A stretch of 64,000 bases of DNA, from the NCBI RefSeq assembly GCF_025751515.1, contig NZ_JAOWLE010000002.1, forward strand, positions 62,001-126,000. Direction: 5' to 3'. Under the pieces are notes generated by a model. The model ran no database searches. It saw only the letters and a program-made list of their open reading frames with translations, and was not told where the DNA came from. A program made the position numbers and the translations under genes. Source of the stretch: Actibacterium sp. XHP0104 (GTDB lineage: Bacteria; Pseudomonadota; Alphaproteobacteria; Rhodobacterales; Rhodobacteraceae). Shown here one piece after another: positions 1-7,483 of the stretch. The first letter of the stretch is position 1; each line of letters opens with the position of its first letter.

Positions 1-473
1 AAGGGATAGCCCACCTGCGCCGCCTGTGCGCGGATCGCGTCCATGTCATCGCCCAGAACCTCGGTCGCGGGGATGACCGGCACGCCAGCCTCGATCGCCA
101 CGCGCCGCGCGCTGGCCTTGTCGCCCAACTGGCGCATGGTCTTGGCCTTGGGGCCGATAAAGGTGATCCCGGCCGCATCGCAGGCATCGACGAAATCGGG
201 GTTCTCCGACAACAGCCCATAGCCCGGATGAATCGCATCCGCCCCGCTTTCCTTGGCCACGCGGATGATTTCGGGAATCGACAGATAGGCGGCCACAGGC
301 CCCAACCCCTCGCCGATCTTGTAGGCCTCGTCAGCCTTGAACCGGTGCAGGCTCAGCTTGTCCTCTTCGGCATAGACGGCCACGGTGCGTTTGCCCATCT
401 CGTTGGCGGCGCGCAGAACGCGGATGGCAATCTCACTGCGGTTGGCGACGAGAATCTTCTTGAAATCCGACAT
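1..473 (-). CDS. pyc: Pyruvate carboxylase, N-terminal part (cut by window edge)
   Basis: Only the first 157 residues are present; the gene runs off the left edge. The protein starts [18 protein letters not shown] and shows the biotin carboxylase N-terminal fold: the ANRSEIAIR strand, the [15 protein letters not shown] stretch, and [13 protein letters not shown]. The wording '[18 protein letters not shown]' is typical of pyruvate carboxylase rather than of AccC or propionyl-CoA carboxylase, so ATP-dependent carboxylation of pyruvate to oxaloacetate is the expected role. The downstream ATP-grasp, transcarboxylase and biotin domains cannot be seen, which leaves another biotin-dependent carboxylase possible. 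It is transcribed divergently from the helicase gene at 710. Confidence 0.85.
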   Translation of the reverse strand, partial: MSDFKKILVANRSEIAIRVLRAANEMGKRTVAVYAEEDKLSLHRFKADEAYKIGEGLGPVAAYLSIPEIIRVAKESGADAIHPGYGLLSENPDFVDACDAAGITFIGPKAKTMRQLGDKASARRVAIEAGVPVIPATEVLGDDMDAIRAQAAQVGYP

Positions 474-709
474 CGAAGGAAGCTCTCCTGACTGAGTATT
501 GCGCGGGTGCGCGGGGGGTCGTGTTGGCCGACGATTATTCAGCATAACCCGAGATTGAAAGTTTTTTGTTACATTTGCAGGCCAAATAGGTCAGAAAATC
601 TATCCAATTGTGACCTTTTAGTCATTCGTTCCGCGATTTCCGGGGGCGAGGTGCGAACAATAGCGGAACACTTCTTTCCCTCGACCAAACCCGGCGCTAG
701 ATTGCCGCC
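474..709. promoter_or_regulatory. Divergent intergenic region between pyc and helicase gene
   Basis: This AT-richer gap of 236 bases must carry promoters for both divergent genes. An inverted repeat AGGTCA (588-593) and TGACCT (611-616), separated by 17 bases, could be an operator. No promoter hexamers are good enough to call, and no coding potential was seen. Confidence 0.35.
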
Positions 710-3058
710 ATGAGCAGCGATACCAATCCTTTGGCCCCCAAACCTTCCTTGTCCCAGATGGCGATGGCGCGCCAGCCATCGGGTCAGGCGTGTGCGTACA
801 TGGACGGGCTGAACCCCGAACAGCGCCTTGCGGTCGAAACGCTGGAGGGGCCGGTTCTGATGCTTGCGGGCGCGGGTACCGGCAAGACCAAGGCGCTGAC
901 CACGCGGATCGCCCATCTGCTGCATACACGCACTGCCTTTCCCAACCAGATCCTGGCCGTGACCTTTACCAACAAGGCCGCGCGCGAGATGAAGCTGCGG
1001 GTTGGGGCCCAGCTGGGGGAGCCGGCCGAGGGGATGCCGTGGCTGGGCACGTTCCACGCCATCTGCGTCAAGCTGCTGCGCCGTCACGCCGAGCTGGCGG
1101 GGCTGAAGTCGAACTTCACCATCCTCGACACCGACGATCAGATCCGCCTGCTGAAACAGGTGATCACTGCCGCCAATATCGACGAAAAACGCTGGCCCGC
1201 CCGCGCGCTGGCGGGGATCATCGACAACTGGAAGAACCGCGCCTGGACGCCCGAACATGTGCCCGTGGCCGAGGCCTCGGCCTTTGACGGGCGCGGGGTC
1301 GATCTTTACGCCGCCTACCAGAAACGCCTGTTGGAGCTGAACGCCGTCGATTTCGGCGACCTGCTGCTGCATGTGGTGACGATCTTTCAAATCCACCCCG
1401 ATGTGCTGGCCGACTACCAGCGCCGGTTCCGTTATATCCTTGTTGACGAATATCAGGACACCAACGTCGCCCAATACCTGTGGCTGCGGCTGCTGGCGGG
1501 CGCGCATAGCAATATCTGCTGCGTGGGCGATGATGATCAGTCGATCTATGGCTGGCGCGGGGCCGAGGTGGGCAACATCCTGCGCTTTGAGAAAGATTTC
1601 CCCGGCGCCAAGGTCATCCGGCTGGAGCAGAACTATCGCTCGACCCCGCATATCCTGGCCGCTGCCAGCGGCGTGATCACGGGCAACAAAGATCGTCTGG
1701 GCAAAACTCTTTGGACCGAAGCCGAAGAGGGCGAAAAGGTGCGCCTGACCGGCTATTGGGACGGCGAGGAAGAGGCCCGCAGCATCGGCGAAGAGATCGA
1801 GGCTATGCAGCGCGGCACCCGTGGCGCGGCGCCCAAATCGCTGAACCAGATCGCCATCCTTGTCCGCGCCAGCAACCAGATGCGCGCGTTCGAGGATCGG
1901 TTCCTGTCGATCGGGTTGCCCTACCGCGTGGTCGGCGGCCCGCGCTTTTACGAGCGTTTGGAAATCCGCGACGCGATGGCCTATTTCCGCGTCGTCACCA
2001 GCCCCAGCGATGATCTCGCCTTTGAGCGGATCGTGAACACGCCCAAGCGCGGGCTGGGCGAGAAGGCCCAGCAAAACATCCAGACCATCGCGCGCGCCAA
2101 TGGCGTGCCGCTGGTCGAGGGCGCGCGCATCCTGCTGGCCGAGGGCGGCATCACCGGCAAGGGCGCGGGGCAGCTGCGGCACCTGATCGACAGCCTGGCG
2201 CGCTGGCACGACATGGTGCAGCGTCCCGAGACCAACCATATCGAACTGGCCGAGATCATTCTGGATGAATCCGGCTATACCGCCATGTGGCAGAACGACA
2301 AGACACTCGAGGCGCCGGGCCGGCTGGAGAACCTCAAGGAACTGGTCAAGGCGCTGGAGGAACACGTTAACCTGCAAGGGTTCCTCGAACATATCGCGCT
2401 GATCATGGACAACGAGAAAGATGCCGAGACCGAAAAGGTCACGCTGATGACCCTGCACGCGGCCAAGGGGGTGGAATTTCCGGTCGTGTTTCTGCCGGCG
2501 TGGGAGGATGGCCTCTTTCCCAGCCAGCGCAGCATGGATGAAACTGGCGCCAAGGGCCTCGAGGAAGAGCGCCGCCTGGCCTATGTCGGCATCACCCGGG
2601 CCGAGGAAATCTGCGCGATTTCATTCGCCTCAAACCGGCGCGTCTATGGCAAGTGGCTATCGCAGATGCCGTCGCGGTTCATCGATGAACTGCCCGCCGA
2701 TCATGTCGAGGTGGAAACCCCGCCCGGTCTGCATGGCGGCGGATACGGCGCGGCGGGCATGGCCAGCACGGTCGAGGATCGCGCGGCGCGGGCCGATGTC
2801 TACAGCTCTCCGGGCTGGAAACGCCTGCAAAGCCGCAGCCAGACCCATGCCCCGCGCGGCGGCGGCTATGTGATCGACGGCGCGGCGACACCGGTGTTCA
2901 AACCCGGCGCGCGCGTGTTCCATACGAAATTCGGCTATGGCACCGTGATGGGGGTCGAGGCCGACAAGCTGGATGTCGAATTCGACAAGGCCGGCGCGAA
3001 AAAGCTGATGGCGAAATTCGTGGTCGAGGCCGACCGGGCGGGCGACGTGCCGTTCTGA
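710..3058 (+). CDS. UvrD/PcrA-type SF1A DNA helicase
   Basis: A 782-residue 3'-5' ATP-dependent DNA helicase of the UvrD/PcrA group, acting in nucleotide-excision and mismatch repair and in clearing stalled replication forks. Visible motifs are Walker A (GAGTGKT, about residues 54-60), motif Ia TFTNKAAREM, Walker B DEYQDTN, motif III GDDDQSIYGWRG, motif IV QNYRS, motif V TLHAAKGVEFPVVF and motif VI RRLAYVGITRAE. The C-terminus ends in a FHTKFGYGTVMGVE stretch, the small C-terminal (Tudor-like) domain of this group. The roughly 30-residue N-terminal extension before MDGLNPEQR is plausible for Rhodobacterales, but a later start at Met31 is not excluded. The Rep alternative is less likely given this C-terminal tail. 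Confidence 0.93.
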   Translation: MSSDTNPLAPKPSLSQMAMARQPSGQACAYMDGLNPEQRLAVETLEGPVLMLAGAGTGKTKALTTRIAHLLHTRTAFPNQILAVTFTNKAAREMKLRVGAQLGEPAEGMPWLGTFHAICVKLLRRHAELAGLKSNFTILDTDDQIRLLKQVITAANIDEKRWPARALAGIIDNWKNRAWTPEHVPVAEASAFDGRGVDLYAAYQKRLLELNAVDFGDLLLHVVTIFQIHPDVLADYQRRFRYILVDEYQDTNVAQYLWLRLLAGAHSNICCVGDDDQSIYGWRGAEVGNILRFEKDFPGAKVIRLEQNYRSTPHILAAASGVITGNKDRLGKTLWTEAEEGEKVRLTGYWDGEEEARSIGEEIEAMQRGTRGAAPKSLNQIAILVRASNQMRAFEDRFLSIGLPYRVVGGPRFYERLEIRDAMAYFRVVTSPSDDLAFERIVNTPKRGLGEKAQQNIQTIARANGVPLVEGARILLAEGGITGKGAGQLRHLIDSLARWHDMVQRPETNHIELAEIILDESGYTAMWQNDKTLEAPGRLENLKELVKALEEHVNLQGFLEHIALIMDNEKDAETEKVTLMTLHAAKGVEFPVVFLPAWEDGLFPSQRSMDETGAKGLEEERRLAYVGITRAEEICAISFASNRRVYGKWLSQMPSRFIDELPADHVEVETPPGLHGGGYGAAGMASTVEDRAARADVYSSPGWKRLQSRSQTHAPRGGGYVIDGAATPVFKPGARVFHTKFGYGTVMGVEADKLDVEFDKAGAKKLMAKFVVEADRAGDVPF

Positions 3059-3081
3059 CACTGGCCCTGCATGGAAACGAA

Positions 3082-3118
3082 AAACGGCGGCGTCACAGGG
3101 ATCTGTGCGCCGCCGTTT
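3082..3118. terminator. Bidirectional rho-independent terminator
   Basis: A perfect 11-bp stem, AAACGGCGGCG (3082-3092) with CGCCGCCGTTT (3108-3118), encloses a second small CACAG/CTGTG stem. On the plus strand it follows the helicase stop codon. On the minus strand it is followed by five T residues (complement of 3080-3084) and so is the natural end of the small-RNA operon coming from 3487. Confidence 0.85.
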
Positions 3119-3127
3119 CCTTTCGCG

Positions 3128-3153
3128 GGCCCCGGATGAGGAAGGAAGGGGCC
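3128..3153 (-). ncRNA. Decayed CcsR-like hairpin (remnant of a fourth unit)
   Basis: Stem GGCCCC (3128-3133) with GGGGCC (3148-3153). The minus-strand loop reads TTCCTTCCTCATCC, an altered form of the CCUCCUCCC loop of the hairpins upstream. It sits about one repeat period (106-121 bases) after unit 3 and is followed by the terminator hairpin, where a second hairpin of the unit would lie. Interpretation as a degenerate unit is inference. Confidence 0.45.
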
Positions 3154-3196
3154 GATGCGTCGTGTGGTTCGGGATCCGGCCCGAACCGGAAAGTGC

Positions 3197-3274
3197 GAGC
3201 GGCAGCATCAGGGAGGAGGAGGATGCTGCCGCTCTGGTCTGCGAGGGCCTCAGGGAGGAGGAGAAGGCCTGCGC
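3197..3274 (-). ncRNA. CcsR-like small RNA unit 3 (two CCUCCUCCC stem-loops)
   Basis: Reading the minus strand, hairpin E pairs 3241-3250 with 3265-3274 (one mismatch, one wobble; loop 3251-3264), and hairpin F pairs 3197-3209 with 3222-3234 (13 perfect base pairs; loop 3210-3221). Both loops contain CCUCCUCCC. Stems differ completely from the other units while the loops are kept, as expected of a family in which the loop is the functional element. A short hairpin (3168-3185, TTCGGG/CCCGAA) follows. Confidence 0.82.
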
Positions 3275-3304
3275 ATGTCGTTGGGGCGATAGCCCCGGGT
3301 TCTT

Positions 3305-3381
3305 ATGGCCGGCGGCACCAGGGAGGAGGAAGGCGCCGCCGGTCATGTCAACGCGGGCAAAGGAGGAGGAGAAGCCCGCGT
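3305..3381 (-). ncRNA. CcsR-like small RNA unit 2 (two stem-loops)
   Basis: Hairpin C pairs 3351-3358 with 3374-3381 (ACGCGGGC/GCCCGCGT); its minus-strand loop has CCUCCUCCU, one base off the motif. Hairpin D pairs 3305-3319 with 3332-3346 (15 positions with one A-C mismatch and one G-T wobble) around a loop with exact CCUCCUCCC. A separate hairpin GGGGC/GCCCC (3283-3296) lies between this unit and unit 3. Confidence 0.82.
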
Positions 3382-3414
3382 ATTCTGTTGGGCCGATCAG
3401 GCCCGGTATAAAAA

Positions 3415-3487
3415 GGCGGCGACATCAGGGAGGAGGTCGATGCCGCCGCAATTTACAGAAGGCCCAGGGAGGAGGAGGGGCCTTCTG
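3415..3487 (-). ncRNA. CcsR-like small RNA unit 1 (two CCUCCUCCC stem-loops)
   Basis: Hairpin A pairs 3456-3465 with 3478-3487 (10 perfect base pairs). Hairpin B pairs 3415-3419 plus 3423-3426 with 3439-3447, with a three-base bulge. Both minus-strand loops carry CCUCCUCCC, which is complementary to the Shine-Dalgarno sequence. The unit starts only four bases after the stop codon of the DUF1127 gene, so it is almost surely cotranscribed with it and released by processing. A hairpin GGGCC/GGCCC (3390-3404) separates it from unit 2. In Rhodobacter sphaeroides the homologous RNAs CcsR1-4 follow the DUF1127 gene ccaF1 and are induced by stress sigma factors. Confidence 0.85.
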
Positions 3488-3491
3488 GTTC

Positions 3492-3722
3492 TTATTCCTG
3501 AGGTCCGTAGGTCGCCTCGATGGCGGCGCTGCGGATCATCGAACGATTCAGGCCCATATCGGCCAGCTGTGCGTCGTCCAGTGCGGCCAGCTCGCGCATG
3601 GTGCGCTTGAACTGGCGGCGATACTTCAGCTCTTCACGGGTCACGTCGGCTACGCGACGGATCCATTCGCCAAGGGCGGAATGGCCGGCATATTCTGCCC
3701 CGATGTGATGTGCGTGTGCCAT
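3492..3722 (-). CDS. DUF1127 small protein, CcaF1-like
   Basis: A 76-residue basic protein with the DUF1127 helical motif in its C-terminal half (KRTMRELAALDDAQLADMGL, then NRSMIRSA). The ribosome-binding site AGGAAAG lies just upstream of the ATG. Its stop codon is four bases before the first of a series of CCUCCUCCC hairpins on the same strand. In Rhodobacter sphaeroides the equivalent DUF1127 protein CcaF1 binds RNA and takes part in maturation and turnover of the cotranscribed CcsR RNAs, so the same role is inferred here from gene order. The 5' leader has a small GC hairpin (GCGGCG/CGCCGC) between promoter and start codon. DUF1127 proteins are common as paralogues, so orthology rests mainly on the downstream RNAs. 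Confidence 0.88.
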   Translation of the reverse strand: MAHAHHIGAEYAGHSALGEWIRRVADVTREELKYRRQFKRTMRELAALDDAQLADMGLNRSMIRSAAIEATYGPQE

Positions 3723-3778
3723 GTTTCACACTTTCCTGGTTCTGCAATTGCGGCGGTGTTAGCGCCGCGTTCCAGTCA

Positions 3779-3806
3779 AAGATACGTCGATGCTGCGACT
3801 GCACAA
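3779..3806 (-). promoter_or_regulatory. Candidate promoter of the DUF1127/small-RNA operon
   Basis: On the minus strand TTGTGC (3806-3801) and TATCTT (3784-3779) are 16 bases apart, giving a leader of about 50 bases before the start codon. The hexamers suit either sigma70 or a heat-shock (RpoH-type) sigma factor. The homologous operon is RpoH-dependent, but the sequence alone does not settle which factor is used here. Confidence 0.35.
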
Positions 3807-3960
3807 TGAACGTTTGCGAAATGCTGCTATGCAGAAAGCGCATACGTGCGTGATGGCTGGAAATTTGGTCGAAATGCCCTTGAAATAAGCCGATTGTCGC
3901 AGGGCCTTGCTCTTGCGCGCCGGATGGTCATGTTGGGCGGGCAACACAAGGAGAAAACCC

Positions 3961-5046
3961 ATGGATCAGTCACGCCGCGTCATTCTTGACACTTTGGGGC
4001 GCGTTTCCCTGCCCGACGGTGGCGATCTGGTGTCGCGTGACCTGGTTCGGGCGCTGAGCGTCGAGTCGGGCGTGGTCAAGTTCGTGATCGAAGTGGCCGA
4101 TGCCACCCAGGCGCGTTCCTATGAGTCGGTCCTCAAGGCCGCCGAGGCGGCGCTGATGGCCCTGCCTGAGGTCTCGCAGGTGTCTGCCGTGCTGACCGCC
4201 CATGGCGGCGCGACCCGTCAGCCGCCCGCGGCGAAAGGGGCGGTGGCGCCCGCGCTCAAGGTCGGGGGGCACCCCACGCCCGGCGCGATCGAGGTGCCCG
4301 GCGTCAAGCGCATCCTGGCCGTGGCCTCGGGCAAGGGCGGGGTCGGAAAATCGACCGTGTCGTCGAACCTGGCCGTGGCGCTGGCGCGGCAGGGGCGCAA
4401 GGTCGGCCTGCTGGATGCAGATATATATGGCCCGTCCCAGCCGCGCATGATGGGCGTCAGCAAGCGCCCGGCCTCGCCCGATGGCAAGACCATCGAGCCG
4501 CCCCAGGCGCACGGGGTGACGATGATGTCGATCGGGCTGATGGTCGATCCCGATCAGGCGGTGGTCTGGCGTGGGCCGATGCTGATGGGGGCGCTGCAAC
4601 AGATGCTGGGGCAGGTGGCCTGGGGCGAGTTGGACGTGCTGATCGTCGATCTGCCGCCGGGTACGGGCGATGTGCAGCTGACCCTGTGCCAGCGAGCGCC
4701 GCTCAGCGGGGCGCTGGTCGTGTCCACGCCGCAGGACGTGGCGCTGTTGGATGCGCGCAAGGCGATCGACATGTTCAACAAGCTGAAAACCCCGGTTCTG
4801 GGCCTGATCGAGAACATGTCAATGTATGTCTGCCCGAACTGTGGGCATGAGGCGCATATCTTTGGCCATGGTGGCGTGCGGGCCGAGGCCGAAAAGCTGG
4901 GCGTGCCCTTCCTGGGCGAGCTACCCCTGGCGCTGGAAGTGCGCGAGGCGGGCGACGCCGGCACGCCGGTGGCGGCGGGCGAGGGGCCGGTGGCCGATGC
5001 CTATGCCCGGCTGGCTGCCGGGCTGGTCGCGGGTGGGCTGGCCTGA
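3961..5046 (+). CDS. mrp: Mrp/ApbC family iron-sulfur cluster carrier ATPase
   Basis: 361 residues from the ATG at 3961, which has a good AAGGAG site seven bases upstream; the longer reading frame from 3907 is not supported. The N-terminal 80 residues form an MIP18/DUF59-like domain. Then comes the deviant Walker A SGKGGVGKST (about residues 123-132), DADIYGPSQP, the LIVDLPPGTGD switch, and CPNCGH, the CxxC that binds a bridging Fe-S cluster in Mrp proteins. The role is cytosolic transfer of Fe-S clusters to apo-enzymes. It is monocistronic, followed by a strong hairpin. Confidence 0.93.
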   Translation: MDQSRRVILDTLGRVSLPDGGDLVSRDLVRALSVESGVVKFVIEVADATQARSYESVLKAAEAALMALPEVSQVSAVLTAHGGATRQPPAAKGAVAPALKVGGHPTPGAIEVPGVKRILAVASGKGGVGKSTVSSNLAVALARQGRKVGLLDADIYGPSQPRMMGVSKRPASPDGKTIEPPQAHGVTMMSIGLMVDPDQAVVWRGPMLMGALQQMLGQVAWGELDVLIVDLPPGTGDVQLTLCQRAPLSGALVVSTPQDVALLDARKAIDMFNKLKTPVLGLIENMSMYVCPNCGHEAHIFGHGGVRAEAEKLGVPFLGELPLALEVREAGDAGTPVAAGEGPVADAYARLAAGLVAGGLA

Positions 5047-5053
5047 TCTCCTA

Positions 5054-5362
5054 CGGGAAATGATGGGAAGCAGCTGGGGCCACGCCGGGAAACCGGGGTG
5101 GCCCTGATGATTCACGGGGTCAATTTGCCTGTGCCGTGTGAATCAACAGAGTGTTTCCAATATTTTTGGGAAATCACGGGAACCATCAGCACTAATGGCT
5201 GGATGTCTATATATAGTGTTATCGCTATAATTCATGTCGATTGGTGGTGTGTTGGCAGTGAAAATCTCCCTATATGTTGTTCTGGAGAGGTGCGAGAAGC
5301 AGGATCTTGTGCTGGGTCAGTGAAAAAACCAGTTGATTTCCATGAATTCCCATGGCATCCCT
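5054..5362. promoter_or_regulatory. MraZ-box-like repeats upstream of mraZ
   Basis: The 567-base gap 5047-5613 has no convincing gene. It holds three clusters of TGGGN-like pentamers at 10-base spacing, the pattern bound by MraZ in other bacteria. They are CGGGA/TGGGA/TGGGG at 5054, 5064 and 5075; TGGGA/CGGGA at 5167 and 5177; and, on the minus strand, AGGGA, TGGGA and TGGAA at 5362-5358, 5352-5348 and 5342-5338. Autoregulation of the dcw cluster by MraZ is the expected function. The clusters lie 250-560 bases from the start codon, so the promoter is probably distal and the leader long; no -10/-35 pair was clear. Confidence 0.45.
5077..5104 (+). terminator. Hairpin after mrp, possible terminator
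   Basis: GGGCCAC (5077-5083) pairs with GTGGCCC (5098-5104), and an inner CCGG-GAAA-CCGG stem has a tetraloop. No T-run follows, so termination here may be weak or need Rho; the hairpin also overlaps the first MraZ-box-like cluster. Confidence 0.5.
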
Positions 5363-5613
5363 AAGTCATCGGCAGAGGACGGGCTTACAAGGGGCATCAA
5401 AAGAACCCCAGAGGCACCAAGTCAGGTTTCATACAGGCACCCGCTTTCTCCGAATAAAAGGGCCGGCGCGCACGCGAGCAGACATCCCCCCAGGTGGCCT
5501 GCGCAGCCGGACAACCCCAGAGATGGGACGAGGGCGGCGGATTGGGCAGTGGCAGCAGCTCAATCCGCCGTTTTCATCTCAGCCTGGCGCAAAGGCAAAA
5601 GGAGCGTCGGACA

Positions 5614-6120
5614 GTGGCGCGTCGGTTCAGAGGCGAAAGCCACCACAAGGTGGATGCAAAGGGCAGGGTCTCGATCCCGGCCCTGTTTCGCCGTGTGCTG
5701 GAAGCCGGAGACCCCGACTGGACAGATGGCCTGCGCCCGCAACTGGTGATCGTCTATGGCGACCACCGCCGCAAATTCCTTGAATGCTACACGATCGAGG
5801 CCATCGACGAGGTTGACGGCAAGATCGCCGACCTGCCGCGCGGCTCGATGCAGCGCCGGATGCTGGAACGTCTGTTCCACGGTCAGTCGTACCCCACCGA
5901 GGTTGATGGCGATGGCCGTCTGGTTCTGCCGCAAAAGCTGCGCGACAAGATCGGCCTGGACAAAGAGGCATTCTTTATTGCTTCGGGTGACACGTTCCAG
6001 ATCTGGAACCCCGAAACCTACGAGACCGAAGAGCTGGCCAAGACCGAGGCCTGGCTGGACGATCTGCCCGACGATTTCGACCCGCTGACCCTGCTGGATG
6101 GCGCGGGGGCGCTTGAATGA
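5614..6120 (+). CDS. mraZ: Transcriptional regulator MraZ
   Basis: The start is the GTG at 5614, ten bases after AAAAGGAG, giving 168 residues that begin [18 protein letters not shown] as in other Rhodobacterales; the frame is open further upstream, but that part has no family similarity. Two SpoVT-AbrB-like repeats are visible: [19 protein letters not shown] near residue 12 and [21 protein letters not shown] near residue 91. MraZ forms a ring-shaped DNA-binding oligomer that recognises TGGGN repeats and controls the dcw operon. First gene of the cluster, overlapping rsmH by four bases (ATGA). Confidence 0.93.
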   Translation: MARRFRGESHHKVDAKGRVSIPALFRRVLEAGDPDWTDGLRPQLVIVYGDHRRKFLECYTIEAIDEVDGKIADLPRGSMQRRMLERLFHGQSYPTEVDGDGRLVLPQKLRDKIGLDKEAFFIASGDTFQIWNPETYETEELAKTEAWLDDLPDDFDPLTLLDGAGALE

Positions 6121-7124
6121 TGGCGGCCGAGGCCCACACCCCGCCCGCTGATGCACCTCATATCCCTGTCTTGTTGCGCCCGTTGCTGGCCGCCGTGGCG
6201 CCCGTGTCGGGTGTCTGGCTGGATGGCACGTTCGGCGCGGGCGGCTATGCGCGCGGCCTGCTGGAGGCCGGTGCAGACCGTGTGATCGGTGTCGACCGCG
6301 ACCCGATGGTGTTCGAGATGGCCGCCGACTGGGCCGAGGCCTATGGCGACCGCCTGACCCTGGTCGAAGGCACGTTCTCGCGTCTTGACGAATACGCGGA
6401 TCAGCCGCTTGACGGCGTGGTGCTGGATCTGGGCGTGTCCTCGATGCAGCTGGACATGGCGGAACGCGGCTTTTCCTTCATGAAAGACGGCCCGCTGGAC
6501 ATGCGGATGAGCCAGTCCGGCCCCTCGGCCGCCGATCTGGTCAATACCGCCGACGAACAAGACATTGCCGACATTCTGTATCACTACGGCGAAGAGCGCG
6601 CCTCGCGCCGCATCGCCCGCGCCATCGTGGCGGCTCGCGCCGTGCAGCCGTTTGAAACCACCGCCCAGCTGGTCGCGGTGATCGAGAAATGCCTGCCGCG
6701 CCCCAAGCCGGGCCAAAGCCACCCCGCCACCCGCAGTTTCCAGGCGATCCGCATCGCCGTGAACGACGAATTGGGCGAGCTGGTCGCGGGCCTCTGCGCG
6801 GCCGAGCGGGCGCTGAAACCCGGCGGGCAGCTAGCGGTCGTGACCTTTCATTCGATCGAGGATCGGATCGTCAAACGGTTCTTGCAGGTCCGTTCGGGCA
6901 GCGGCGGGCGGGCCAACCGCTATGCCCCCGAGCAGCAAGAGGAAATTCCGCAGTTCCAGCAAAAGTCGCGCAAGGCTATAGGCCCCGACGAACAGGAACT
7001 GGACGAAAACCCCCGCGCCCGGTCGGCCAAGCTGCGCGTCGCCACGCGCACGACCGCACCGGCGGGGGATGTGGATCGCAAGGCGCTGGGTCTGCCGGCG
7101 CTGATGAACAAGGGTGAAAGGTAA
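6117..7124 (+). CDS. rsmH: 16S rRNA (cytosine1402-N4)-methyltransferase
   Basis: 335 residues, the usual RsmH (MraW) length. The SAM-binding motif is [14 protein letters not shown] (about residues 38-51), followed by [33 protein letters not shown] and the late [12 protein letters not shown]. It methylates N4 of C1402 in the ribosomal P site. The start overlaps the mraZ stop, and the first two codons are both ATG, so the protein may start at 6117 or 6120. The ftsL start overlaps its stop by one base, indicating translational coupling. Confidence 0.96.
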   Translation: MMAAEAHTPPADAPHIPVLLRPLLAAVAPVSGVWLDGTFGAGGYARGLLEAGADRVIGVDRDPMVFEMAADWAEAYGDRLTLVEGTFSRLDEYADQPLDGVVLDLGVSSMQLDMAERGFSFMKDGPLDMRMSQSGPSAADLVNTADEQDIADILYHYGEERASRRIARAIVAARAVQPFETTAQLVAVIEKCLPRPKPGQSHPATRSFQAIRIAVNDELGELVAGLCAAERALKPGGQLAVVTFHSIEDRIVKRFLQVRSGSGGRANRYAPEQQEEIPQFQQKSRKAIGPDEQELDENPRARSAKLRVATRTTAPAGDVDRKALGLPALMNKGER

Positions 7125-7483
7125 TGCGTGGGCTGTTTTACGTGCTGGGCGCGATCGCGGTGATGGGGCTGGCCTTTTGGGCCTATCGAGAAAACTATGC
7201 CGCCCGCCAGGCGATCGAGCAAACCGAGGCGCTGAACCGCGAGATCGGCGACATGCGCGCCACCCGCGCCATGCTGCGCGCCGAATGGGCCTATCTCAAC
7301 CGCCCCGACCGCCTGCGCGAACTGGCCGAGTTGAACTTTGGTCGCCTTGGTCTGCTGGAAATGCAGCCCGAGCAATTCGGCCGTATCGACCAGGTGGCCT
7401 TTCCGACCCAGGAAGACGTGTTTCCCGCCCTGTCGCGCCCCATCGAGGTGGTCGGCCGGCTTGATCTGGGGGTTGCGCAATGA
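7124..7483 (+). CDS. ftsL: Cell division protein FtsL
   Basis: 119 residues: a short N-terminus, one transmembrane segment (about residues 4-20, GLFYVLGAIAVMGLAFWAY) and a periplasmic helical region with coiled-coil character containing EWAYLNRPDRLRELAELN, the conserved FtsL end motif. FtsL forms a trimer with FtsQ and FtsB and activates FtsWI at the septum. Its position between rsmH and ftsI is diagnostic because the sequence is poorly conserved. It overlaps ftsI by four bases. Confidence 0.92.
   Translation: MRGLFYVLGAIAVMGLAFWAYRENYAARQAIEQTEALNREIGDMRATRAMLRAEWAYLNRPDRLRELAELNFGRLGLLEMQPEQFGRIDQVAFPTQEDVFPALSRPIEVVGRLDLGVAQ

Noticed and set aside
569-2458. 629-codon open frame on the minus strand opposite the helicase gene
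   Set aside because: It is a third-position mirror of a GC-rich gene. The translation is rich in Gln/Gly/His/Arg with no recognisable domain, while the plus strand has all helicase motifs.
3197-3487. Possible CRISPR-like array or repeated Shine-Dalgarno sites on the plus strand
   Set aside because: Repeats are only about 12 bases, each inside its own different palindrome, and no start codon of a real gene follows the GGAGG copies.
3105-3809. Plus-strand frames through the hairpin array (up to 234 codons)
   Set aside because: They read repeated EEE/GGG codons from the AGGGAGGAGGAG loops. The compensated hairpins and the minus-strand operon explain the sequence better.
5098-5783. Several plus-strand frames (60-143 codons) in the gap before mraZ
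   Set aside because: No protein-like composition or ribosome-binding sites; they overlap the mraZ leader and the start of mraZ in other frames.
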